Source: Proteles cristata cristata
Taxonomy: Eukaryota > Chordata > Mammalia > Carnivora > Hyaenidae
Length of the DNA stretch: 64,000 bases
Assembly (NCBI GenBank): GCA_017311185.1
Contig: JAESUZ010002701.1
Span: 496,001 to 560,000, forward strand
Direction: 5' to 3'
Part shown: positions 53,568 to 62,673 of the stretch, one piece after another
Numbering within the stretch: position 1 is the first letter of the stretch
Layout of the letters: every line of letters starts with the position of its first letter
Notes under the pieces: model-generated
Databases searched by the model: none
Seen by the model: the letters and a program-made list of their open reading frames with translations, nothing else
Told to the model about the DNA's origin: nothing
Position numbers and translations under genes: made by a program

Positions 53568-53582
53568 TTTTTTTTTTTTTTT

Positions 53583-53609
53583 CAGGGGATTAAATATATT
53601 TATTATATC
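53583..53609 (-). other. 27-base 3' transduced segment between two poly(A) tracts
   Basis: In L1 sense, an A13 tract (53610-53622) is followed by GATATAATAAATATATTTAA and TCCCCTG, then an A15 tract. The spacer has AATAAA (53599-53604, reversed) 16 bases before the second tract, a canonical distance for cleavage. Confidence 0.85.
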
Positions 53610-53972
53610 TTTTTTTTTTTTTACAAATAGTTTATTGTCAAATTAGTTTCCACATAACACTCAGTGCTCATCCCCACAAGTGTCCTCCTCCATGCCCATC
53701 CCCCCTCCCTCCCACATCCATCAGTCCTCAGTTTTTGTCAGCATTCAAGAGTCTCTCATGGTTTACCTCTCTCCCTTTCCACCCTTCTTCTCCCCTTTGT
53801 TCCTCCATCAAGTTCCTCCTAATCCTCCTATACATGCAAACATGTGATATTTGTCCTTCTCTGCCTGACTTATTTCGCTCAGCATAACACCCTCAAGGTC
53901 CATCCATGTTGCTACACATGGCCAGATTTCACTGTTTCTCATTGCCATGTAGTATTCCATGGTATAGATAAA

Positions 53973-55737
53973 TCACATCTTCTTGATCCATTCATCTGTT
54001 GATGGACACTTAGGCTCTTTCCTTGTTTTAGCTATTGTGGAGAGTGCTGCTATGAACATTGGGGTCCATGTGCCCCTATGCATCAGCAGTTCTGTGTCCC
54101 TTGGGTAAATTCCTAGCAGTGCTATTGCTGGGTCATAGGGGAGTTCTATTGTTAGTTTCCTGAGGAACCTGCACACTGTTTTCCAGAGGGGCTGTACCAG
54201 TTTACATTCCCACCAACAGTGTAGGAGGGTGCCCGTTTCTCCACATCCTCGCCAGCATCTAGAGTTCTCTGATTGGCTCATTTTAGCCACTCTGACTGGC
54301 GTGAGGTGGTATCTCAGTGTGGTTTTGATTTGTATTTCCCTGATGAGGAGCGATGCTGAGCATCGTTTCATGTGTCTGTTGGCCATCTGGATGTCCTCTT
54401 TGGAGAAGTGTCTGTTCATATCTTCTGCCCATTTCTTCACTGGGTTGTTTGTTTTTTGGGGGTGTAGTTTGGTGAGTTCCTTGTAGATTCTGGATATTAA
54501 CCCTTTATCTGATATGTCATTTGCAACTATCTTTTCCCATTCCATTGGTTGCCTATTAGTTTTCTGGGTTGTTTCCTTGGCTGTGCAGCTTTTAATCTTG
54601 ATGAGGTCCCAATCGTTTATTTTTGTTCTTGATTTCCTTGCTTTTGGGGATGTGTCAAGTAAGAAGTTGCTGCGGTGGAGGTCAAGGAGGTTGTTTCCTG
54701 CTTTGTCCTCTAGGGTGTTGATAGTTTCCTGTCCAACGTTCAGGTCCTTTATCCATTTTGAGTTTATTTTTGTGCATGGTGTGAGAAAATGATCTAGTTT
54801 CATTCTGCTGCATGTTGCTGTCCAGTTCTCCCAACACCATCTGTTAAAAAGGCTGCCTTTTTTCCATTGGATATTCTTTCCTGCTTTGTCAAAGATCAGT
54901 TGGCTGTATACTTTTGGGTCCACTTCTGAGTTCTCAGTTCTGTTCCATTGGTCTATGTGTCTGTTTTTGTGCCAATACCATACTGTCTTGATGATGACAG
55001 CTTTGTAGTAGAGGCTAAAGTCTGGGATGGTGATCCCTCCCGTTTTGGTTTTATTTTTCAGGATTACTTTGGCTATTCGGGGTCTTTTGTGGTTCCATAC
55101 AAATTTTTGGATAGTTTGTTCTAGTTTTGAGAAGTATGCTGGTGCAATTTTGATTGGAATTGCATTGAATGTGTAGAGTGCCTTAGGTAGTAATGACATC
55201 TTAACTATATTTATTCTTCCTATCCATGAGCGTGGAATGTTTTTCCATTTCTTTGTGTCTTCTTCAATTTCCTTCATAAGTTTTTTATAGTTTTCATCAT
55301 AAAGATCTCCTGTATCCTTGGTTGGGTTTATTCCGAGGTATTTTATGGTTTTTTGTGCAATTGTGAATGGGATCAGTTTCTTGATTTCTCTTTCTGTTGC
55401 TTCATTGTTGGTGTATAAAAATGCAACCGATTTCTGTACGTTGATTTTGTACCCTGCAACTTGGCTGAATTCTTGGATCAGTTCTAGTAGGCTTCTGGTG
55501 GAGTCTGTCGGGTTTTCTATGTAGAGTATCATGTCATCTGCGAAGAGGGAAAGTTTGACTTCCTCTTTGCCAATTCTGATGCCTTTGATTTCCTTTTGGT
55601 GTCTGATGGCTGATGCTAGGACTTCCAGTACTATGTTAAACAGCAGTGGTGAGAGAGGACATCCGTGTCGTGTTCCTGATCTCAGGGGGAAAGCTCTCAG
55701 TTTTTCCCCATTGAGGATGCTGTTAGCTGAAGGCTCT
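53973..55737 (-). pseudogene. L1 ORF2, RT palm to C-terminal region, inactive
   Basis: The minus strand encodes a long open stretch with the RT motifs [14 protein letters not shown] and FADDMILY (catalytic Asp pair, about 55533-55560), the thumb, and the C-terminal blocks [56 protein letters not shown] and [15 protein letters not shown]. It halts at a premature TGA in a conserved Trp position at 53973-53975. The same frame stays open for about 70 codons beyond. A frameshift near 55737 separates it from the upstream part. The protein is the L1 reverse transcriptase, not a host enzyme. Confidence 0.95.
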
Positions 55738-56037
55738 CATAGATGGCTTGATGATGTTTGAGTAGGTTCCTTCTATCCCAATTTTCTCTAGAGTCTTTAT
55801 TAAGAAGGGATGCTGTATTTTGTCAAATGCTTTTTCTGCATCTACTGACAGGATCATATGGTTTTTATCTTTTCTTTTATTGATATGATATATCACATTG
55901 ATTGATTTGCGAATGTTGAACCAGCCCTGTAACCCAGGAATGAATCCCACTTGATCTTGGTGGATGATTCTTTTTATATGCTGCTGGATTCGATTTGCAA
56001 GGATCTTGTTGAGAATTTTTGCATCCGTATTCATCAA
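55738..56037 (-). pseudogene. L1 ORF2, RT fingers part, inactive
   Basis: Encodes [40 protein letters not shown] and [22 protein letters not shown] fingers/palm sequence with the first catalytic Asp of the AEKAFDK motif. It is bounded by frameshifts at about 55737 and 56037. Confidence 0.93.
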
Positions 56038-56640
56038 GGATATTGGCCTGTAGTTCTCTTTTTTGCTGGATCTCTGTCTGGCTTGGGAATCAGAGTGATG
56101 CTGGCTTCATAAAATGAGTCCGGGAGTTTTCCTTCGATTTCTATTGTTTGGAATAGCTTGAGAAGAATTGTGATTAATTCCGTTTTAAATGTCTGGTAGA
56201 ATTCCCCAGGGAAGCCATCGGGTCCAGGGCTCTCATTTGTTGAAAGATTTTTGATCACTGATTCCATTTCTTCACTTGTTATGGGTCTGTTCAGGTTTTC
56301 TATTTCTTCCCATGTGAATTTTGGTAGTGAGTGTGTGTTTAGGAATTTGTCCATTTCTTGTAAGTTGTCCAATTTGTTGGCATATAATTTTTCATAGTAT
56401 TCCCTGATAATTGCTTGTATTTCTGAGGGGTTGGTTGTAATAAGTCCATTTTCATTCATAATTTTGTCTATTTGGGTGCTCTCTCTTTTCTTTTGGATAA
56501 GTCTGGCTAGAGGTTTGTCAATTTTGTTTACTTTTTCAAAAAACCAACCCTTGGTTTCATTGATCTGTTCAATTATTTCTTTGGTCTCTATGTTGTTTAT
56601 TTCTGCTCTAAGTTTTACTATTTCTCTTCTTCTATGGGGT
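56034..56640 (-). pseudogene. L1 ORF2, pre-RT and N-terminal RT region, inactive
   Basis: Open from about 56640 down to 56034, encoding [60 protein letters not shown] and [16 protein letters not shown], ending KKRTTGQYP where the frame breaks. Confidence 0.92.
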
Positions 56641-56941
56641 TAAGGCGTTCTTGTTGCTCTGCCTCTAGTTCCTTTAGGTGAGCTGTTAGATTTTGGACTT
56701 GCGCTTTTTCTAATTTCTTGAAATAGGCCTGGAGAGCAATGTACTTTCCTCTTAGGACTGCCTTGGCCGCATCCCATAGATTTTGAATTGTTGTGTTTTC
56801 ATTTTCATTTGTTTCCATATATTTTTTAATTTCATCTCTAATTGCCTGATTGGCCCATTCATTCTTTAGAAGGGTGTTCTTTAACCTCCATGTTTTTGGA
56901 AGTTTTCCAGACTTCTTCCTGTAATTGATTTCAAGTTTCAA
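56618..56941 (-). pseudogene. L1 ORF2, linker after endonuclease, inactive
   Basis: Encodes LPKTWRLKNTLLKNEWANQA, DEIKKYMETNENENTTIQNL, WDAAKAVLRGKYIALQAYFK and KLEKAQVQNLTAHLKELEAE. A frameshift near 56630 separates it from the RT-side block. Upstream DNA to 57052 is further linker sequence without a usable start. Confidence 0.92.
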
Positions 56942-57114
56942 AGCATTGTGATCTGACAGTGTGCATGGTATGATCTCTATTCTTTTATATTTATTGAGGG
57001 CTGCTTTATGTCCCAGTATGTGATCTATCTTGGAGAATGTGCCATGAGCACTCAGAGCAAGCAGGTTCTGGGAAGGCTAGTGTGGCTCAGCATCAACAGG
57101 AGATTTCAAGTCAG

Positions 57115-57290
57115 ATGAATTTATACTACAATTGTGACTCAGCGATGATCTGTTATGTAATTTGGGGGCAACAATCCCTAATCTGCTGGCATCTTAGTTT
57201 CTTAATATTAGACTGCATATAATATCTGTCCTTCCAGAATGATAGAATAACTGGAAACAAAGTTTCTATGAAGTGTTTAAGTAGAAAACT
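57115..57290 (+). repeat. MIR, sense, diverged
   Basis: TGATCTGTTATGTAATTTGG, GGGCAACAATCCCTAATCTG, CATCTTAGTTTCTTAATATT and AAGTGTTTAAG follow the MIR order with many changes. Confidence 0.6.
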
Positions 57291-57384
57291 CAAATGGTTA
57301 TCTGCAAATTGTGATAAAGTCTTTTAAAAATATGAATCTACAGTGGAGGTTGGCAAAGGAGCAGTAGGAAGGAACATGGCAAAA

Positions 57385-57545
57385 GAGAAAGACTTCGAAT
57401 TGTGGGCGCATCTTCCCCGCTGCGATCCAGTCTCTACCACTCCCTTACGTGTGTGACCTTCAGCAAGCCATTTCGACAACCTGAATCTCAGCTTTATCCT
57501 CTTTAAGCCAAAATGTGAAGACTTGCCTCTGAATTGTAGGATGGA
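57385..57545 (+). repeat. MIR, sense
   Basis: GATCCAGTCTCTACCACTCC, CTTACGTGTGTGACCTTCAG, CAAGCCATTTCGACAACCTG and AATCTCAGCTTTATCCTC match MIR (CCGGCTCTGCCACTTACTAG, TGTGTGACCTTGGGCAAGTT, CTCAGTTTCCTCATC). Confidence 0.85.
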
Positions 57546-57609
57546 TGAAGGAGCCCGAGTACAGCGCCAGTCACAGATCAGCACAAGTAGAGGACATTGG
57601 TTGCTGTCG

Positions 57610-57643
57610 TAATTCTCCACCATTGACGAATGGTGGAGAATTA
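57610..57643. repeat. perfect 15-bp inverted repeat with 4-base loop
   Basis: TAATTCTCCACCATT (57610-57624), GACG loop, AATGGTGGAGAATTA (57629-57643). All 15 pairs are Watson-Crick. It does not belong to any repeat family I recognise. Confidence 0.97.
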
Positions 57644-59418
57644 AATTAAATTTAGTCCAGGAGATTAGTACTAAGTCTTTCCATTGCTGAATACCAACCA
57701 GTTTGAAAGGATGATGCCATTGTTTATGGTTATGAGTCAAAGACCCTTCAGCAGAGATAAGAGACATCAGGCAAAGTGTAATGCAAGCCCTTGCTTTATG
57801 AGGACCAGCCTGGAACTCTCCGATCACAAGACTTGGACAGAACACAAAGATAACCAGTACAGGATACACACCTGTCTCCAGTGCAGACATCTGCTCAGCT
57901 CTCCTAGTCATTTTTGGACAGTGTTAAAAAAAATCAGTCTGAACAGGGGTGATCTGCCTAGGATTCTTGTTTAAATGCACAGCAAACCCAGCAGAGAGAT
58001 AATGACAGCATGTTCCCCACTCGGTGATGTTAACATGTCCTTACGGAGATTTTTTGGTTTTCAAATATTTTTCACACTTTAAAAGGTGTAAGCCTCAAAC
58101 CTTCCCTGTGAAGTGCACAGGAGAAAAACTCATCAAGGCTACCACGCAGATGAACACACCTCTCTCACGCTAGGGATGCTCTCCAAGCCCCACCTGCCCG
58201 TGTGCTGGATCAGGAATGCGAACTCCACTGTCAGGTTGCTTTGGCCGCCACACGCCAGGCCTTAGGCCCCACATGGGTGAAGGTTTGTTTTCTTCAAAGA
58301 CAGGAAATATATTCCAGTGTAACTTTTCTATCTCTTTAACTTTCTTGAGCTGTTTCTGTAGGCGAAAAACTTTTGCTAAATCTTGCCTGGCGTTTTAAAT
58401 AATAATGACAACTCAAGTGAAGGCAAAATGCATTTTTTACACATCTGCAGTTTAGAAAGCACCTAACATGATGAACATGAATGGCCAATGATTTCAGTTT
58501 GGAGAACAAGGGGCCTTCAGTCTCTAGGAGTGTCTGGGATGGAGGAATAAACTCACCAATGTGCCACATAATTTGAACTATTCTAACAGTTCTTATCAAG
58601 AAGAAAACCAGAGAATCTTGCTGTCAGTAGATTCATTTTATTTTATTTTATTTTTGTTTTCCAATGTACACAGCTCTTGGTGGCAGATAAACTAATATAT
58701 ACAGGGCAGTATAAATTCCACAGGGCATGTTGTTTCTAGTTTATGACTTATCCCCCAAGAACAGTCGCAAAAGTATTCACAAAAAATGTGTTTAATAAAA
58801 GAACATCCTCCCTTCCATCTGTATGTTTTATAGAATACAGAAATATTTGGAAAGAAGTATTGAATTGGAGTAACTTAATAAAAATAAAACATGATCAATA
58901 GCCACGGACCGCAGACCAGTGATCATAATTCCGATAGGACTTTAAATTCTCTTAGAAATGAAAGCTGACTCCATCAAGGAATAATGAGTGTTGTGAGGAC
59001 ACATTGGATGTATACAAAAATCCCACCTCAAGCTGCAGCTTTTGGCATTATACAAGATGAGAAGTTAAGGGTATCACACCAACAATGTTCAGGTCATAGG
59101 ACGGTGAGCACTGGTAATTTGCTTACAATAGCTTTAGGATCAGTCTTTCAAAGTTATAGTTAACAGTGTAATAGGTAGTGAGGGCAAGGCTGTGAAACAG
59201 ACCAGTCTCAATAGTTTGTAAATTCCTGCCAAAAATTCTTTGAGAATTGACAAAAAATTAATCTGTATCCAAGTATCAATGTACTAAGTATTTGTCATCT
59301 AATTTTTTAAAAAATATTTTGAGACAAAAATAAAATTTTAGTGTAGGATAAAAATCATATATATGTATATGATTACATGATCATATAGGCATAGACTCAC
59401 ACTCATGCACACAAACAT

Positions 59419-59420
<2 letters not shown>
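57644..59420. other. 1.8 kb of unassigned sequence
   Basis: Mixed composition. ATTTT-type pentamers occur near 58633. A minus-strand open stretch covers 57324-57911 but overlaps the MIR and the hairpin and shows no family motif. No exon or RNA called. Confidence 0.45.

Positions 59421-59458
<38 letters not shown>
59421..59458. repeat. (GT)19 microsatellite
   Basis: 38 uninterrupted bases, followed by ATACATATATAG and preceded by ACACAAACATAC. Confidence 0.98.
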
Positions 59459-59461
<3 letters not shown>

Positions 59462-59649
59462 CATATATAGCCACTACACACTTTCCCTTCTGCTTTCTTC
59501 TGCTGTTTGGGCTGTTCCTTATATTTAGGTATATAAGCAAAGGGAGACTAAGAAAACAGCAGTGGCTTGAGAGTACAGTCCCAGCCTTTTCATTTACTAG
59601 GAAAACAGCAGAATGAAAAAAAGACTTTAGGATCAATGTCCTTACCAAA

Positions 59650-59835
59650 GCAAATTATGGTTTAAATGCAGGCCATCATAGCTATGTGACCTTACACCCC
59701 AAGGCCCAATTTTCCCATCTGCAAAATTAGAATATGTTAGACAAGTCCATGGTTAACATTTGTAGTGAGCTCAAACTTTATAAAATAGAAAAATACTTGG
59801 CATAATGCCAAACATGCAGTGGACCCTGATCGAAC
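59650..59835 (+). repeat. MIR, sense
   Basis: CATAGCTATGTGACCTTACA, CCCCAAGGCCCAATTTTCCC, ATCTGCAAAATTAGAATATG and TACTTGGCATAATGCCAAAC follow the MIR core and 3' part. Confidence 0.77.
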
Positions 59836-60234
59836 TAAGCTAGGGTTCCAGTGACTTTTATTATGAACTGTGCATTTTCCAGAATGCCGTCACCTCCTGA
59901 CCCATCAGTCTTGATTTGTATGAATGCAAGGGCTAATTTCTGCCTTGCCCTGCACGGTTTATAACTTCCATGAGCTACAGCGTGGGAAGGGATGTGGGAA
60001 GCCAGTAATAACTGCAAAGGCATTAGGATGAATGTACAACGCATAGGACAGTAAGAAACTGTGTTTTGCATTTGTTTTGCTAGGTTTTTGTCCCTCTGCT
60101 TTCAGTAAGGGTCATCTTACTCTGCCCCTGGAAGGAAACATGGGTGTAGATGCCATGAATTTTCCTTGCAAGTTTAGATAACAAAGAGTCCTGTTGTCAC
60201 ACTGTCACAAACCCCAGTGAGGGTCCATCTGTCC
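59836..60234. other. unassigned sequence
   Basis: No repeat or exon recognised. Confidence 0.42.
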
Positions 60235-60339
60235 GACAGGATGGTGCTCAGTGATATAAAGGAACAAACCGTGGAGAAATGTATGCAAAGACACAATGCA
60301 TCCAAAAGGTATTGTGTTAAGTGAAGGAATCCAGATGCA
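60235..60339 (+). repeat. old L1M 3' region, sense, left of SINE
   Basis: GGTGCTCAGTGATATAAAGG, AACAAACC and AAAGGTATTGTGTTAAGTGA match the L1M block (ACTCAGCAATAAAAAGGAAT, AAAGCATTATGCTGAGTGAA). The element continues after the SINE. Confidence 0.68.
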
Positions 60340-60592
60340 GGGCCCCTGGGTGGCTCAGTCAACTGAGCATCCAACTTCAGCTCAGGTCATGATCTCATGG
60401 TTCATGAGTTCGAGCCCCATATCAGGCTCTCTGCTGACAGCTCAGAGCCTGGAGCCTGCTTTGGATTCTATGTGTGTGTCTCTGTCTGCCCCTCCCCCAC
60501 TTATTCTCTCTCTCTCTCTCTCTCTCCCTCTCTCTCTCTCTCTCTCAAAAAAAAAAAATAAATGAAAAAATTAAAAAGTTTAAAAAAAAAGA
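60340..60592 (+). repeat. CAN-SINE, sense, nested in old L1
   Basis: GGCCCCTGGGTGGCTCAGTC, GCTCAGGTCATGATCTCATG, GAGTTCGAGCCCCATATCAG, GAGCCTGCTTTGGATTCTAT, (TC)n and an A-rich tail. Target duplication AATCCAGATGCA (60328-60339) against AACCCAAATGCA (60593-60604). Confidence 0.95.
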
Positions 60593-60840
60593 AACCCAAA
60601 TGCAAAATGATTACTTATCATGTGGTTATGTGATTTTTCTGGAAAAGGAAAGAAGAGAGTCAGAAATCTGATCTGTACTTGCCAGCTATGGATACAAGCA
60701 CTTAGTACCTTCATACTTTGGGGTACTGAAAGGTAGCAGGCAGGGACTTTAAAGGCGATGAAAATCTGTGTATCTAATTTTGGTGGTGGTTAAACAAAAT
60801 TATATATTTGACAAAATTCATAGAAATATGTACCTTTAGT
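60593..60840 (+). repeat. old L1M 3' region, sense, right of SINE
   Basis: GTGATTTTTCTGGAAAAGGA, TTTTGGTGGTGGTTAAACAA and TTTGACAAAATTCATAGAAA match L1M (GACATTCTGGAAAAGGC, TTGTGGTGGTGGTTACAC, TTGTCAAAACTCATAGAAC). Confidence 0.75.
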
Positions 60841-60841
60841 G

Positions 60842-61460
60842 ATATCAACAAAGTATGGAATGAGCCCAAATGTCCATTGACTGATGAACAGATAAATAAA
60901 AGGTGGTATATGTATATATATATGATTATGTAAGATTTTATATATATATATGTATATATATAATAGGATATTACTTGGCAATGAAAAAGAATGAAATCTT
61001 GCCATTTGCAGCAATGCAGATGAAACTGGAGGGTATTATGCTAAGCAAAATAAGCCAATCAGAGAAAAACGGGTATCATATGATTTTACTAAGTGCACAA
61101 TATGTGGAATTTGAGAAACTTAACAGATGAACATAGGGGAAGAGAAGGAAAAGTAAGATAAAAACAGGGAGGCAAACCATAAGAGACTTAAATACAGGGA
61201 ACAAACTGAGGCTTGACGTGCGGGGGAGGTGGTGGGGTGGATCACGTGGGTGATAGACATTAAAGAGGGCAATCTTCAGGATGAGCACTGGGTGTTATAT
61301 ATCACTGGGTCTAGTCCTGAAGACAAGACTATACTGTATGTTAACTAACTTGAGAATAAAAATTAATATAATATAATTATATTGAGAATATAATAACTAA
61401 TTTGAGAATAAAAATAATATATAAATATATATAATAATATAATAAATATAAAAAAAGAAA
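60842..61460 (+). mobile_element. carnivore L1 3' end, sense
   Basis: AAATGTCCATTGACTGATGA, TTACTTGGCAATGAAAAAGA, ATGAAACTGGAGGGTATTAT, GCTAAGCAAAATAAGCCAAT, then the 3' UTR with AACAGGGAGGCAAACCATAA, GATGAGCACTGGGTGTTATA and TGTTAACTAACTTGAGAATA. TA arrays interrupt it at 60910-60965. The last 21 bases of the UTR are duplicated in the AT-rich tail (61342-61362 and 61394-61414). Confidence 0.92.
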
Positions 61461-61522
61461 TAGGTACCAAGAAAGGGTGACACATTTTCTGCATCTAAAT
61501 TATACTTTACTAATCCTGATTA

Positions 61523-61546
61523 ACACACACACACACACACACACAG
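61523..61546. repeat. (AC)12 microsatellite
   Basis: Simple AC run between unassigned sequence and CAGAGCCTTGGGG. Confidence 0.96.
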
Positions 61547-61694
61547 AGCCTTGGGGTTTCATCTTCCAGATTTAGAGACAGGACCAGAGAAGAATCTATG
61601 GGTATGCTACACTTTTAAATTGATCTAGTATCTTCATAATAATGCTGAGAGTCTCTAACGAGAATGCTTTAAAAGCTTTCAGATATAGAGTAGA

Positions 61695-61796
61695 GGGGCA
61701 TCTGGGTGGCTTAGTTGGTTGAGTGTCTGACTCTTAATTTTGGCTCAGGTCATAGGGATGTGAGATCAAGTCTTTAGTGTGGAGCTTGTTTCAGAG

Positions 61797-61832
<36 letters not shown>

Positions 61833-61895
61833 CTCTCCTCTCCTCCTCTCCCCCACTCACACTCTCTTTTTCTAAAATAAAAATTTAAAAAAAGA
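61695..61895 (+). repeat. CAN-SINE, sense, with long CT tract
   Basis: GGGGCATCTGGGTGGCTTAG, GAGTGTCTGACTCTTAATTT, TAGTGTGGAGCTTGTTTCAG, then a CT/CCTCT tract (61797-61850) and AAAATAAAAATTTAAAAAAA. Flanks TAGAGTAGAG and TAGAGTAGAA. The GTGTGGAGCTTG form resembles the copy at 14796. Confidence 0.94.
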
Positions 61896-61984
61896 AGTAG
61901 AGTAGAAAGGGGTTTGGGCTTAGAAAAGGTCTTACTTGACTGCTATTTTGATAATAATATCAGTGATCGTTTTTCAGGTTCTAG

Positions 61985-62155
61985 TCCCTGGAACATTTAT
62001 TACACCCATTGTTTGAAAGGGTAACAGAAGTAAAAAAGATTACAGATTGAATAGTCTGCACAAACCAGAGCTTTTTCTTGCCTTTTGAAGAACGTCAGAG
62101 CCAGGATTCGATTCCAGAAAATCTGACTCCAGACTATGCTTTTGATGTACACCAT
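61985..62155 (-). repeat. MIR, antisense
   Basis: GTCCCTGGAACATTTATTAC, CTTTTGAAGAACGTCAGAGC, CAGGATTCGATTCCAGAAAA and TCTGACTCCAGACTATGCTT are antisense MIR blocks (GCAGAGCCAGGATTCGAACC, GTCTGACTCCAGAGCCCATGC). Confidence 0.8.
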
Positions 62156-62636
62156 GTACTTCCTGGATAGGCTGGTTTGGAGCCTCACCGGTGTTAGGAG
62201 ATGTTGGAAACTGACACCTTCTCTTGTAGTTGCTGGTATGTAATTTTGCAGGGTCTCCCCGGAACATTTCTCTGCAGGTTCCCGCTTATCTGCACCCCAG
62301 ACTTTTGCTTGAAACTCCTTATTACCTCCCGGGCATTCCCATCAGCTCTGGAATGCAGATGCTGAATTCCTCCTCAAGCTGCCTCGCTGAGACTGGATGA
62401 CGCCACACTTGTTTTCTTTTCCGCGTGGCACCCTGGTGGAAAAGAAATGCACAACAGCTCTGTCCCTCAAGCTCTGGCCCTTCCCAGTGCCGCCTTCTCC
62501 TGCCTCCCCGTCCGCTGTGGAAGTCAGTCATGGCTCAGGGCTTGTTCTGTTTCCCCCCAAGGCAGGGATGTGCTTAAATTCTGTCGTCCCAAGAAAGCAT
62601 CTTCATAAAATTTGACGTGAAGGAAGTAGACACACC

Positions 62637-62639
<3 letters not shown>
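62156..62639. other. GC-richer unassigned sequence
   Basis: The composition rises above the window average with scattered CpG (TTCCGCGTGG, GCCGCC, CCGTCCGC), but this is well short of a CpG island. No exon or promoter motif set could be defended. Confidence 0.4.

Positions 62640-62671
<32 letters not shown>
62640..62671. repeat. (AC)16 microsatellite
   Basis: Uninterrupted AC run between ACACCCTCT and AGGGTTCCATG. Confidence 0.97.

Positions 62672-62673
<2 letters not shown>

Larger units (their letters stand above)
53569..57052 (-). mobile_element. L1, minus strand, 5'-truncated, 17-bp TSD, 3' transduction
   Basis: A 3,484-bp insertion bounded by CAGAGCAAGCAGGTTCT at 53552-53568 and 57053-57069. 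From the left (element 3' end) it has poly-T, a 27-base spacer, a second poly-T, the L1 3' UTR, then ORF2 from its C-terminus back through the RT core to the linker beyond the endonuclease. ORF1, the 5' UTR and most of the endonuclease are absent. Clean duplications and long readable frames make it one of the younger L1s here. Confidence 0.97.

Noticed and set aside
53973..55532. 519-codon open frame, the longest in the window
   Set aside because: All its motifs are L1 ORF2 (reverse transcriptase and C-terminal region). It is a retrotransposon remnant with a nonsense codon, not a host gene.
57324..57911. 195-codon minus-strand open frame
   Set aside because: It overlaps a sense MIR and a perfect hairpin, has no family motif and no splice context. 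Likely chance.
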